Shown here in pieces: positions 22,850 to 34,812 of a DNA stretch of 64,000 nt. A program made the position numbers and the translations under genes. Source of the stretch: Trichobilharzia szidati (taxonomy: Eukaryota; Platyhelminthes; Trematoda; Strigeidida; Schistosomatidae); assembly GCA_944472155.2 (NCBI GenBank), contig OX235279.1, positions 60,485,564 to 60,549,563 on the forward strand, written 5' to 3'. The first letter of the stretch is position 1. Each line of letters starts with the position of its first letter. The notes beneath the pieces are model-generated. The model was not told the DNA's origin. It worked only from the letters and a program-made list of their open reading frames with translations, and did no database searches.

Positions 22850-24020
22850 GGTAATCCCCTACAAATGGGGTGGGATCGACGACATTTTTACAGCATTACA
22901 ATGAGAGAGGGGATGGTTCTGTATGGACACCAAGAGACTCATGGTAGACAGAGGGCTGCTGAAACAGATTAACCAATGCTAAGATGGGCAACACAGGGAT
23001 AAGATGAGTTCCACTGGATATCGAAGCGAAGAAGAGTGCTATGAAAAACGATTCTACAACACTTGCAACTGAGGTAGAACGAGCCGATGGTAGGAGGGAG
23101 CCAAGATCACCAAACCATATAAATTCGTTATCCGGAAGGAGGTCAACAGAGAGAAAACCAAGTTTGTGAAGGGAACCTAATCACAGAAGGGGGGAAGCAA
23201 AGGAAACAATTTGCCGATCAGTCCAAAGGATTCCTGAATCTCCCACCTGCAACGTGCACGGAAATGCCACCAGCTGTCACGCAAATGTCAGCGAACACCG
23301 ATTCTCAGACAAAAGCAAGAGTCATAAGGCTAATGGAAGTCGGCCTAAAAGGCAGCAGGACTAGATGGGATTACTCCAGAATCACTTGAAATGGATTTAG
23401 ATGCCTCAGTGGATATCCTCACGATGCTGGTGAAGAAAGTTTGGGAGGAAGGCATGGTAGCTACTGGTTGGAAGAATGGCTACCATGTGAAACCACAGAA
23501 GAGAGAAAAGGTAAGCTTATAAGAAATCTGGCGTTTAACAATGCTGTTCTACACACATAGGAGAATACTAATTAACTCAATCCATGAGAAAGGTAATGAC
23601 GCCTTGAATGCAAGACATCGCCTTGGACTAGCTATATTCAGGAAGAGCAAACCATTTACAGATCTATCCGAAGATTACGAAACATTATCGACCAGAGTTT
23701 AAAAATGCATTCAGTTCTCCGCCTCAGCTTCATCGACACTGAAAAGATCTTCGACGAGGTCGACTGTGAATTAATTTCGAAACTGCTCCAACATTATGGA
23801 TCGAACCAGAACTTCATAAATCTAATTTAGAAGCTACTGTGATGGTGCTATATGCCAGGCGATCCACCAAAGGGAAATGAAGGGACAAGACTGCCCAATA
23901 ATACTGATGACATTCGTGATCGTCGTGGACTACATCATGTGGCAGACTGCGGAGTGAATAACAGACAAATGCTGAACTGACAAAGGCGTAAATAAGCAGA
24001 TGCGGGGGAATTAACAATAA
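22850..24020 (+). mobile_element. Decayed RTE element (family A), RT region
   Basis: Successive frames recall the family A copy at 50415-51470. Examples are the 'gatcagtccaaaggattcctgaa' equivalent of the ADHFKGLLN region, the 'gcaggactagatgggatta' equivalent of AAGPDGI, and 'tcgacactgaaaagatcttcgacgaggtcgactg', which covers the first catalytic Asp block. There are many indels and stops. It is oriented plus, as are the other family A copies. Confidence 0.65.
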
Positions 24021-24470
24021 ATGTGGCAACAATACGAAAAATGAGAATAAAAACTCGATTTAATGTAGGAATATGAATTCAGTATATTACAGAAACACAC
24101 CTAACGAATCCAAAAATCAATTATTGCTTGATAATACATTTACAGTCCGCTGCTACAAATTATTAATATAATCCACAGAAACGTTCACTGCTGTTGTTTG
24201 GTTACCTGTTATAGAATAGTATCCGGATAAGCGTGAGTGGCGCCTGTACATTCCTAGGGATATAAACGTATTTAGTTGTGAGGTGCTTGTGCAGTATGGA
24301 CCAGTGCGAAGATCAGAGCAGCACAACCAAATTTTGCACGCGCGCTCCTTGAATACGACGTGCTTTATCCTCCCCAAATGGAAAATACCTATTTTGTGAA
24401 TTATCCGATTGAGAAACCTGATCCTTCCAGCAGGTGAATTAAATTCAACCATTATTCCACATTAAATCTC
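24021..24470. other. Intergenic; no gene recognised
   Basis: An open frame on minus (24452-24153) has no recognisable domain. This may be flank or 5' UTR of the CR1-like LINE that follows. Confidence 0.35.
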
Positions 24471-24667
24471 TGTGTGGTAAGTCCAGCTGTCTCAAACTAC
24501 TGCCAAAGTTTCATGAGCTACATCTGTAGCAGCATCTTCCTCACCCGTTCAGACAAACAGGACCTGTTGGTTTGCTACGTGATTGCTGTGAAGCCGATCA
24601 CCCAGAAAGTGCTAGGGAAAGTCTTTTACTTTATCAGTCTCATTCTTATTTTTGTGGGTAGATACTG

Positions 24668-26196
24668 TTGCTCTCTTATTCGTATATAGCATATGTCACA
24701 GTGATTGTTAATATGGCTGTTGAAAGTAGCCTTAGAATAAGCAATGAAATATCGTATTCTGTGGCCACAAGGACTTCAGCCAGACGAGGTAATAACCCAG
24801 GGATATCAACCCCTTCCCGCATACTGATCCTAAAGACTCGTGTAGGTCTCGCCTGTTCTGATGCTACGCCTGCATTGCCGCAGTCTAGCAGTGAAACGGT
24901 ACATCCAATACCAGGTGGACAGGATACTACACATGCATCCACTGAAAGCCAATGCGTGAAAAGCAGCAAAACAAAAAGGAAACGCCCAAGAGGTCATAAG
25001 ACCTTGAAAGCGTCATCAAGGCAGTGAGACGAATGTCAAGCGTGTAGTGTCATCGTTTCTAAAACTGACTCAGCATTTGAATGCAATTTTTGCAAATGAT
25101 GGGTACACTGCGGTTGTGACAAAAGGGTGCCGAAATCATAATATGAGTTTATGCGAAATAACCCATGCCCATGGTTCTGGTATATCTGCCCACTTCGTCG
25201 CCCTGGCACAGTGCCACATAGCGTGTCTGCGGATAGCAGAAACAGCATGATATTTTTGTGTCTCAACACAATCTCATGCAGGTCCCCATCTGTTAACACC
25301 ACGCTACCAAAACTTAGCAAAGACAGTGAGCAGGATGCTCAAGTCCAACTGGCTGGAAATGCCAATCTTCATAAAGTGAAGTGTCCCAGGGTTACACCTA
25401 CAACATCAGGGAAAGGTACAATTGCACAAGCACCACTTGCATCCACTAGCAAGCTTAGCAATACAGCAAAAGCTGGGCAAAACCTGATGAAGTCTAAAAT
25501 TACTGACCCTGCAAAGGGACACAAGCAGCCAAAAGCCAAACCTAAGTCTGAAGTAAGTCGGGCTAATTCTCTTATCCTTTTTAATGTACCTGTGAGCAAG
25601 GATAGCTTGCTTAACAACGGGCCCTGTTTGATCAGGTCTGAATATTGTGCAGGCTGTACAGGGGTGTCCACACGCCTCAGGGTAAGCCACCGCCATTAAG
25701 GGTTACACCGGACTCTGCCGAAGAGGCCGAGAGGATACTATTACTGGCTCAGGTACCAGCCATCAACCGGAGTTCCAGCATAAGGGTGAGACATGATAGA
25801 CCATGCGCTAGCAGGCAAATGGCGAGGGAGTCACCGGAACTGATGCCTTCTAGCTCTATGGTCGTACGCGGTGTTCCGGAGCTGGAAACTGGCAATGCTT
25901 GTGAAAAACACGTGCATAACGTACAGCAATGGAGATGACTGTCATCTCAGATGGCCCGTGGCACTTCTGGAGCAATCTCCACTTTCCAACTACCTCGCCT
26001 CGCTCAACTCACACTGATTAGTTCTCCAAGGTTGCTAAGTGTCACATTCAACTCCCAGGAGCAGCTGACCATTGTAGTTCAATGGACACATCCGATACTA
26101 AGAAAGCAGACCTCCAACCATAAGGAGGTAGCCAACTTGGGCCTTAATACGTCCCCAAGTCTCAGTGACTCTAGAGCGGTTTGGCACTGGGAATAA
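24668..26196 (+). pseudogene. CR1-like ORF1 remnant
   Basis: The frames at 24668-25027, 25151-25699, 25645-25938 and 25951-26196 together form a disrupted ORF1. A basic Lys/Arg-rich stretch (KTKRKRPRGHK, near 24975) would bind RNA. A 'NPCPWFWYICP' phrase (near 25160) looks like the end of a PHD-type zinc finger, as found in some CR1 ORF1 proteins. A later block with 'RANSLILFNVPVSKDSLL' resembles the 'slii-NVPE' motif of CR1/jockey ORF1. The frameshifts are probably post-insertion damage. Confidence 0.55.
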
Positions 26197-26339
26197 CAGC
26201 CTGTGTCACTCAAGTGTTCTACCTGAATTCATGGAAAAACCTACAACGGGCCGGTCACATCGGAATCGGCCAACTAGTCCCAGCATTAAGTCCCTGCCAG
26301 CAGACAGCTTCATGCCAACTACCCCACAACACGCTGAGG

Positions 26340-27090
26340 TTGTAAGACTCACTGTCAGCTGCCTATATGGAAATGTGAGAGGACTGAGAGGAAAAGTAGG
26401 CGAACTCAGAAATCTCCAGTCACACCTACACCTTAAAATTATCTTTCTCATTGAAACATGGCTAACCCCCACTGTCACCGACAACGAAATCAATATAGGT
26501 GATACGGTTCTGGTCAGGAGAGACAGGGATAATAAGGAAGGGTAGGGAGTTGTTATATACTTTGACAAGCAACTTAAATGTGTACGCGCAACGGACACAC
26601 CACTTATTGAACTCCCAGACTCCATATAGTGTCATTTCACCGTAGATCACACCAAGCATTTACTGGGTGGCATATACCGATGGCCAACCTGTGAGGCAGA
26701 GCACAATCAGCTACTGCTCAGCACCATCACAGGGATACGGGACTTGGGCTATGACCAAATCACCATAGCTGGAGATTTCAACGCCTCATCCCTGAACCTT
26801 AGCTCGTGGTTTTCTTAGAGAAAATTTGGTCAGAATCTACTACAAATCATTTGAAATACAGGACTGACTGAGAACGTTGGAGACGACACTAGGTGCGGCC
26901 CTAGTGAAAAGTCATCGAAACTAGACTACATTCTAACTAGTGACCAACTACTCGTCGTAAAGGTCCGGATCACGACTCCTCTGGGAGCTAGTGACCATGC
27001 AGTCGTAGGTTTCGATCTCGTTCTCCGTGAGCATTTGCAGTGGGGCGTGGCTGACTATGCTGAAATGCAGAGGCTCTTGCCGACGCAGAC
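26340..27090 (+). pseudogene. CR1-like endonuclease domain, broken
   Basis: This domain nicks target DNA to prime reverse transcription. Visible motifs in order are VSCLYGNVRGLRGKVGELRN (start of the domain), IIFLIETWLTPTV (catalytic Glu region), GDFNAS (26773-26790) and GASDHAVVGF (26986-27015, the SDH motif). In-frame stops near 26540 and 26815 break it. The motif spacing is normal for the exonuclease-endonuclease-phosphatase fold. Confidence 0.75.
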
Positions 27091-27552
27091 TGGCCCTTAG
27101 CATGGGATGAGCTGTCTGTGGATGAACACTGGGAAGTGGTAAAAATGATTATTCATACAGCAATCTCGGATACCGTGCCTTTAGTCACAACACAGCCCAA
27201 AAATAGTCATCATCAACGCATTCTGCAAGTAGGGCGGAAGGCTTGGTTTACGTGGCGCGTATCCAAGAGTCAGACCGACCACGACGCATATCCGGAACTC
27301 AGAAACCGGTGCAATGCGACAGTCAGGAGAGACAGGAGGTCATTTCAGGCTAATCTTGCCAAAAAACTCCCAGTAGATCCCAAAAACTTGCATCGATTCA
27401 TGTCAGTAAGAAAACCAAGCAGGGGCATGCGCCTTAGTAGGTCCAAACGGTCAATATCTCACTAGTCTGCAGGTGGCTGGAACATTAAGTTTAGCCTTCG
27501 CCAAACAGTTAAACTAATTGTTTGTTCTTATTTCAAACAGTTAAACAGCAAA

Positions 27553-29014
27553 GTGAGTACTACCGGTACAAACCAAAATGGCGACACTGCTATTTTACCA
27601 GGGGAAGACCTAGTGGCTACTCCCCGAATAAACCCGGCAATAGTACTGAGAAAGCTGCAGCGACTCATACCTGGGAAGTCCCCAGGTTGTGATGACATCA
27701 GGCCATCTGTTCTGAAACAGTGCGCCGAAGCTCTCTGTAGGCCTTTATGCGACTTGTTCCAACACTCCATGGAATCGGGAAAACTGCCAAGTGAGTGGAA
27801 AAGAGCCATCCTTTCTCCGATCTTCAAGAGTGGAGATAGGCAAAATGCCACTAGTTACAGACCAGTAGCTCGACTCCCAGTGGTATCAAAAGTACTGGAA
27901 AGTATTATTGATGGTCACATCAGGGATTACCTCGATATGTCTAATATACTCCATGAAGACCAACACAGTTTCAGGAAAGGCAGCTCCTGTGTGACAAACC
28001 TACTATCAGCTTGGGACGATTGAACATCATGCTGGGATATGAATGTTCCAGTCCATGTGGTCTTCCTAAACTTTGAGAAGGCATTTGACACAGTTCACCA
28101 TGACCTTATCCCACACAAAATAGGTCAGGCAGGTATTGGTTAGCCCCTTCTGTCATGCTTAAAAGACTACCTAGCTGAAAAGCGATTTAGAACTAAGGTC
28201 AATCGAGTCCGATCATCTTGGTACAGCTCGTCATCAGGAGTGTCGCAGCGTTCTCTCCTAGGACTACTGATGTTTTCGAATTTTATCAGTGATCTACCAT
28301 GCTGCCCGACTCTTCTATACACTGACGATATAAATATATGGAGCGCGATGAGGTGTCTGGAGGACTCAGATAAGCTGCAGGCAGATCTGCAGCTTCTGGA
28401 TGACTGGGCGGCCAGTGGCATGACTTTGAACCTGCAAAAGTGCAAAGTAGTGAAATCGCGCACCTGTAGACTGCAGAATGCAATGAAAGCTTGTCCTTCA
28501 CAACGTCGGAGCGCGACTTAAGTCTAGTTTTAATGGAAAAATGTACACAAGCGTAAATTACACGGGGGATGTAGCGAGGGCATATGCGGTCATACACTTT
28601 ACACATAGACAATTAGGTGCACTCACTCCTGAGCTCTTTCTAAGGTTGTATAAAACATACGTCAGACCGCATCTTGGAGTGCATAATATCACTGCACCCC
28701 CACTGCTTAGGAGAGACGCCAACCTCTTGGAAAAAGTCCAAAGACGAGCAACGAAAGGAGTGGTTGGTCTCCGAAATAAACCATATGATGAATGGCCAAA
28801 GAGATTAGGCCTATTCACACTTAGCTACCGTCGGCTTAGGGGGGGTTTGATTGCTGTCTACAAGATAAAAAATTACCAGAATCACCCAAACAAAGGTATC
28901 CTGCCACTGAGTAGGTATAGGCTTCGTCATGGAAATCTCAGAAGGATAGCTCACCAGATGGTAAGGACCCGGGTGCACTTCCACTTCTTTTCACTGCGGG
29001 TTTACCGTCCCTAG
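27553..29014 (+). pseudogene. CR1-like reverse transcriptase and C-terminal region, broken
   Basis: RT landmarks in order are KSPGCDDIRPSVLKQCAE, WKRAILSPIFKSGDRQNATS, YRPVARLPVVSKVLE, HSFRKGSSCVTNLL, FEKAFDTVHHDL (first catalytic Asp), a GVSQRSLLGLLMF block (normally Q-G-S-V-L) and YTDD at 28319-28330 in place of the usual Y-A/V-DD. The C-terminal region has KTYVRPHLGV, EKVQRRATKGVVGLR and RLRGGLIAVYKI, as in CR1 elements. Stops near 28021 and 28140 and a frame change near 28520 inactivate it. Just upstream (about 27500-27546) a short duplication of 'aaacagttaaac' separates endonuclease and RT. Confidence 0.8.
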
Positions 29015-29214
29015 AATTTCTTACCGGTAGATGTAGCCATGGCATGGTCTGTGGACGCCTTTGAGCAAATTTTAGACAATCATGCAGAGACACAAGGACG
29101 GCGTTCAAATGGTCTATCCCCTTAAATTCCCATACACCATTCAGGGGTAGACAACTAAGCTCGTCGTTTTACTTCTTTAGATTCTCTCCCACCTAACTCT
29201 CCTGACAACTCTAA

Positions 29215-29552
29215 CTTTAACAACAGAAGAAAAGGGACAGGCAACAGATCGTTTATTAAGGAAATCAACACATATTTATAGATTTTCATGCACATTATTT
29301 TAGATAATTGTTAGTAGAAAAACAGTCTTCTGATTGGTTGTTTCTCACTACAAGTTAATCTCTCGTCTCTTTGTGGCCATTTATTGAATGTCAGGTCATC
29401 TATATGTCAAATGTATCCACCTAAGCAAAGTCTGCCGTGGTTGGTTGTTGAATAAGTCTCTGTTCATATTTTTCTCACGACCATTATTGAGGACGTAAAC
29501 ATTGACGTAAATTACCATCTACAAATTTGGCTAGCAGCCAGCTCTCACCACA
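29215..29552. repeat. R337 LTR-like repeat, copy 1
   Basis: About 338 bp is shared collinearly with 54671-55007. Shared phrases are 'ggcaacagatc', 'tttattaaggaaatcaac', 'agtcttctgat', 'ggttgtttctcac' and the terminal 'agctctcaccaca'. The better copy begins TTGTAAC and ends CACAA, as LTRs do. This copy lies between the CR1-like LINE and the Ty3 element. I found no second copy at the other end of the Ty3 element, so it is more likely a solo LTR of another family. Confidence 0.6.
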
Positions 29553-30290
29553 TAACTACTGCGCTTATTATTATTGATATCATATATATATATCAACTTC
29601 GAATTTTATTGGCCGTCCGTTTTACGTTTTCTTTATTTCTTTTTCTGTCTGTTAGTCTGAATAACTTCACTATTATTATTATCATCTCTTTTCTTTCGAC
29701 GACGATGCCGGAGGATTAACTGGTGAAAGGATCAACTTCATTCGCAGTAGTAACAGTCTTATACACCTCATACTACATACCGCATATAATTAATCCCAGA
29801 ACTAGTCCTTTTGAAGTCAACCAAAGCTACGACAGTTGAGTGGCGGGACGAGCTACGCAGAAGTTTACCGAAGATCAGGAGCCTGTAAGTGGGTGACCTT
29901 GTCCTTAGGTGAGTTTGCTTGTCACACAAAAAGACTGACTTCTTCTACCCATATCTTAATCAGTACTCTGCCTATCCTGCAAGTACTGAAGAACGAGTGA
30001 GAAGCAGAAATAAAAAGGATCCGTAACATGCCTGTAAACACAAGTATATTTTTAACGAATGTGATTAGAATTTGATGATATAAAAAGGTTTACAACTTAT
30101 CTGTACCTAAAGGAGGAGTGAGCTCGAAGAGTGTCCTTGTAGAAGAGCGCAGCGAGGGAGCAAACGTGCAAGCACCAAAACGTACGGGAAGCAAAATGCA
30201 GTGAAGTGCAAGGGAGCGAAAGAAGTGCAGCGAGCGATGTGGAGTAGCAACAAAAAGATGGGTGAGTTCAAATGTTCAATGTACACTACA
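29553..30290 (-). repeat. Possible 3' LTR / flank of the Ty3 element
   Basis: If the purine tract on minus at about 30299-30312 is the polypurine tract of the Ty3 element, its 3' LTR would run leftwards from about 30291, beginning TGTAGTG. The left end of such an LTR is not visible, and no matching 5' LTR was found near 35330, so this is only a proposal. Otherwise the stretch is non-coding. Confidence 0.3.
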
Positions 30291-30312
30291 TGTTATCCCC
30301 CTCCTAAGGAGG

Positions 30313-31640
30313 TTGGTGGGGAAACCGATAACCTTCGATCCAAGAACATAAGAGGTATGTAGTAGTAGATTCTCACAATAAAAAAAGGAAAAGAAGCGGA
30401 GAAAAACAATGTTTGAGAGCGAAGCTAAAAGAGGGTAAAGCGAAGGATGAATTATATGCAGATGATGTATGCAGTAGAGCGGAATATGAAAGAAAAGACG
30501 CTGGTTATCCTAGTGTGGTTGGACAGAGTTTTAAGTTATTAATTTTTTAAATAATTTTTTATGCATTGTTTTTTATTTTTAATTTTTTTACTACATATTT
30601 TTACATATTTAGAACTCTGTATAAGTAGGATGCGTGGGGTCAATGATATCACCCCTGTGCTACGGCTGAGATAGGAGTGTGACTCTTTAGGTCTAAGTTT
30701 TGTCTTAACCCAATGCTTCACGATTCCACCTCATCAGCGAGCATCCCTCAACACTAATGACAATAAATATACCAGCGTAGTATAGGAACAAAGGGAAAGA
30801 AAAGAAAAATGAAAAGTGATGTAGAGGTTCACGAAATCCTTTTTTAAGAAAGTATATATAAATGTATACATCATCAAAGCTAGGACCTAGGAAGCGGAAA
30901 AATATGGGGAAAAAATCAAAGCCACTCCAGGTTGAATTAAAATAAATACAGGTTTCGACAACACGGTAATGAATGCGGGTTACAGGGCAAGTGTTGCAGG
31001 AAAATGAGCTGAGAGAGAATAGGCACTTACATTTAGTTAAAAGAAAACAGCGAGCCGAAGAAAAAGAACGTGGTAAAAAATGTTTGCAGTCAAAGATAGC
31101 GAAAAGAATTTAACCACAGTAATGAACTGGAAAAGGTCTGACAGTTTAGATTGAGTAAAGTAACAGATACAAAATAGAAATTCTGCGACCATATAGAAAA
31201 GGTAAGCAAAAAGTTAACGCAAGTGTTACCGGACAGTGACTAGTTTCGAGTTTGAGTTACTTTACACTGAATTCTTTCTGCTTCTTCCTATTCTTTTCGA
31301 TTATTATTTATTTTTGTATTCTTTTTCTATTTTACTTTTATTTATTTCTCTTATCTTTTTTGCTTTTATTTATTTATCCCTTTTGGTCTATACTTTTGTT
31401 CGTTCGGTTCGCAACTCCACAAGTGTTGGGAGCCCCTATACGACATCACAGTTGACTCGTCTAGCTAGCGGTTTGAGTTCAACGCCGAAAATAAAATGTT
31501 AGAAGCGAGAAGGAAATCTAACAGGGTTAGTAACTGGAAAAGTGGCTACTGCCACAAACGAAACCTATAAGGGTGAATACCATGAAAAATGAATGTAACC
31601 TGCGAAAAGACCTGAGGTCATGAACTACTCTTGTACGTAA
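30313..31640. other. Non-coding 3' region of the Ty3 element
   Basis: Between the end of pol and the proposed polypurine tract lie about 1.3 kb with only low-complexity open frames (for example 31236-31502, rich in Phe and Leu). No envelope-like or other gene is seen. Confidence 0.4.
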
Positions 31641-31649
31641 AACCGTTTA

Positions 31650-33400
31650 GTTAACAAATTCAGAGTATCGATTAGGCCAATGCACGCACCGACTAGCGCG
31701 TATAACCGGTGCTTTACCTGTCATATCCGGAGAACTGCTTGGTTTAGTAGGACGTTCAATAACGGAACCTGGCTGGGGTGTGGGTGCAGAGGTAGTTGCG
31801 AGTTGTGTAGGCGTGGAGGGTAAAGAGTCTTCGATGTAGGCCGCCTTAAGTCTGTCAACAATTACGGTGTCTTCACGGCCAAACTGATCAATAACAGAAA
31901 TTTTTCTTTTCTCCTAACGACTTTGAGTGGTCCGTCATAAGCAGATTGTAATAACCTACGGACAGCGTCGCAACGTACAAAAACGTGTGTACAGTCATCG
32001 AGTCTAGCATCTACTTGCACTTTCCTGTTTTTTGTGCGTGTGGGAGTTGGTTGTATGCGCTGCGTAAGGTGCTTGAGGTTCTGAGCATAACAGTGTACAT
32101 CCGTAACACTTGGCTCACCACTTTCAGATGAGATAATTTCACCCGGTAAATGAAGGATGGTACCGAACACCATCTCTGCAGAGGTGCACTGTAAATAAGC
32201 TTTGAGCGTGGAACGGATGCTAAGTAGAACTATGGGGAGGGACTCGGTCCACATGGTATTCTCGGCAGCCATTAACGAAGCTTTCAGTTGGCGGTGAAAC
32301 CGCTCTACAAGTGCATTTGCTGCTGGGTGGCACGCAGTTGTTTGGATGCGTTTGCACCCGAGCAGCTTTAAGAGCTTCTTGAAATGGGTTGATTCGAACT
32401 GTTGTCCACGGTCAGTAGTCACCGTAGATGAGCGTCCGAATTGGGCTACCCAGCGTTCCATGAACACTCCGCAAATAGTTTCTGCGGTGACGCCGGCGAT
32501 GGGAATAGCTTCTGGCCAACCAGTGAACCGGTCGACACATGTCAACAAGTTACAGTGGCCATTCGATGGTGGTAGGGGACCCACTGTATCTAGGTGTACA
32601 TGACTAAAGCGGGCAACGAGGGTGGCGAATGAACCCACTGGCGTGACGTTGTGTTTGTGGACTTTAGCACGTTGACACGGCACACAAGCACGTACCCAGA
32701 TACGCACGTCGCGATTTATACCAGGCCAGACATATCTGGCCGATACTAGCTTTTCCGTTGCCCGGATACCTGGGTGAGAAAGGTTGTGAAGGCTATCGAA
32801 TACAGTACGGCGCAATGAAAGTGGAACGATGGGTCTGGGTGTACCGGTGGACAGATCGCAGAGGAAAGTACCTTCGCTATTAACTAGCGGTATATGCTTC
32901 ATATGCAAGGAGGTCTTTAACGAGAGTTTATCGAGGTCTAACTCTGTAAGCTGGCGTTGCGCCATTTGCTTCTGGTCAATGGTTGGTGGCGCCGACATGG
33001 TACATATCCTGGACAAGGCATCCACCACAGCATTATCAACCCCCGAAATATGTCGAATGTCCGACGTGGATTGTGAGATATAGTCCAAGTGATGCAATTC
33101 GCTCAGAGAATATCTGTCCGTAGTAATGTGGAGGGCATACGTCAGAGGCTTGTGGTCGGTGAATACAGTGAATTGTCGGCATTCCGCAAAGTGGCGAAAG
33201 TGCTTGAAGGCAGCATAAACGCCGAGAAGTTCTCTACCGAAAATGCTGTATCTAGTTTCGCATGCAGAAAGTTTGCGGGAAAAGAAAGCAATCGGTAACC
33301 ATGAGTTGGACATACGCTGATGTAAGACAGCTCGAATAGCAGTGTTAGAGGCGTCCACTGAAATGCTGAGCCGTAGCTGGACATCCAGATGGACTAACAT
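31650..33400 (-). pseudogene. Ty3 RNase H and integrase
   Basis: The open part (33400-31862) starts in RNase H: LSISVDASNTAIRAVLHQ, AFFSRKLSACETRYS, RELLGVYAAFKHFRHF and FTDHKPLTYAL. The integrase follows, with an H-H-C-C zinc finger (HNLSHPG and H spacing, then CVPCQRAK), the catalytic Asp in HLDTVGPLPP, the second Asp in VTTDRGQQFES and the Glu in ALVERFHRQLKAS. All three acidic residues are intact. A frameshift near 31900 changes the last 14 residues. The other frame continues IDQFGREDTVIVDRLKAAY to about 31650, the usual C-terminal domain. Confidence 0.88.
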
Positions 33401-33539
33401 CGTGGCGTCAGCAATAGCCTTGGATAGTCTCTACTCGTTCAGGAAACGGATGGATCCCATCCTTATCTATCCTGTGTCCCAGGAAATTCAAGGAAGTGAC
33501 CCCTATCTGACTGTGAGGGAGTGTGTTGTCAGCCTTTGG

Positions 33540-34095
33540 AAAATGGTCTGTAAGTGGAGTCGATGTTTTTCCTCATCCAGACTAGCTACCAAAATATCAT
33601 CCAAATAGGCAAAGGCGAAATCTAAAAAACATAATGGATAAAGCTCTGGAAATTTTGTGCAGCGTTCCGAAGGCCAAAAGGCATTCGAAGAAATTCGAAA
33701 AGGCCAAACGGCGTAATTACTGAAGTCTTAGGAATATCATCAGGGTGAACGGGAATCTGATGGTATACCCGTGTTAGATCCAGTTTGCTAAATACCCTAG
33801 TTCCCTTGAGTGACGATGTCAAGTCGTGTATATGAGGGACGGAGTAGCGATCTGTAACAGTTTGGGCATTTAACCTGCGGTAATCGCCACAAGCTCGCCA
33901 ATCTAACCCATTATTCTTGGGCACCACGTGCAAGGGTGAGGACCACGGGCTGCTTGACGGCTGGATTATCCCCATTTCCAACGTATGTTGGAACTCAGCT
34001 TTAACGGCTTTTAGCTTTTCTGGGGACAAACGTCGAAGCTTTGCAAAGACTTGTGGGCCAGTCGAAACAATATGGTGCGTGACGTTTGAAGTCAC
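33540..34095 (-). pseudogene. Ty3 reverse transcriptase, frameshifted
   Basis: Visible RT motifs are [45 protein letters not shown] (first catalytic Asp), [18 protein letters not shown], and, after a frameshift near 33625, FAYLDDILVASLDEEKH in another frame with the YLDD catalytic pair intact. The region after this is further broken and reaches RNase H only with additional frame changes near 33410-33540. Confidence 0.85.
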
Positions 34096-34311
34096 ACATG
34101 GTAGTCCACAGCTTGGCTTAAACAGGTCAGGAAAAGATTGAAGTGTGTGGGAATATGGGCTGTAGGTGTAGCATATACCGGGCTGAGGGCTGGGCTCTGT
34201 GTGGTGATACCGTTGAGAGGCTTGTGGCTGAATCTCTTAACTTTTGATTACCAGTAATTGATAGCGCTGCAGCAGATCCATACCTGTGGTCACATCTGAC
34301 ATTAGGAAAAC

Positions 34312-34611
34312 TCAGTGGAATGAGCGGCGCAAGCCGATATTAAGGCATATAAAACGCCTACCAAACGTAACGATTGGCGGACCATTTGCGGCACGTAGTT
34401 GTAAAGAGATTGGCCGCCTGCGCTCCTCTACTGTGGGTGGGATTACACTGACCTCCGCTCCGTTATCAATGAGGAAGCGTATCCCAGTGTTACGGTCTGT
34501 AACATAGAAGAAGCGACATGGCAGTGGTTCGCCAGCGACGTTATTCGCCATCACGTGCTGGCTCACAAGTTTCCCGCTTGCCAGGAGCAGAACGTACAGA
34601 ACGTGGTGCAT
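34312..34611 (-). pseudogene. Ty3 aspartic protease region
   Basis: The segment reads FLIDNGAEVSVIPP. Retroelement proteases have D-T/S-G-A here, so the residue after the catalytic Asp is Asn in this copy, a change expected to weaken or abolish activity. Upstream (34787-34563, another frame) is a stretch rich in Arg and Ser. Downstream of the protease a stop and frame changes precede the RT. Confidence 0.75.
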
Positions 34612-34812
34612 TTGCGAGCTTTCGCACCATCGCGTTTATGGTACCAACAGACACCTTTTGGAGAGTCTTCTGAGAAAGAGTTGGTTCGCCTGTGCGAATT
34701 AGATTCACTTCTCCGTCGAAACGTGGCGCTTCGCGAGCGAGTCATAGACTTGAAGTCGCGTCTAAGCTTACAAATTTCCTGGTACATTTGTCGTAAATCA
34801 AAACCATGGAAA

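Larger units (their letters stand above)
24470..29130 (+). mobile_element. CR1-like LINE, nearly full length, inactivated
   Basis: The order of parts is that of a CR1-type non-LTR retrotransposon: ORF1-like region (about 24668-26190), apurinic-like endonuclease (about 26340-27050), reverse transcriptase (about 27550-28560) and a conserved C-terminal region (about 28600-29125). It carries many frameshifts and stops but remains easy to read, so it is of middle age. The 5' boundary is not defined. The 3' end merges into AT-rich sequence just before the R337 repeat at 29215. Orientation is plus, opposite to both host genes. Confidence 0.82.

Noticed and set aside
31236..31502. Membrane protein (Phe/Leu-rich frame)
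   Set aside because: T-rich low-complexity sequence inside the Ty3 element's 3' region.
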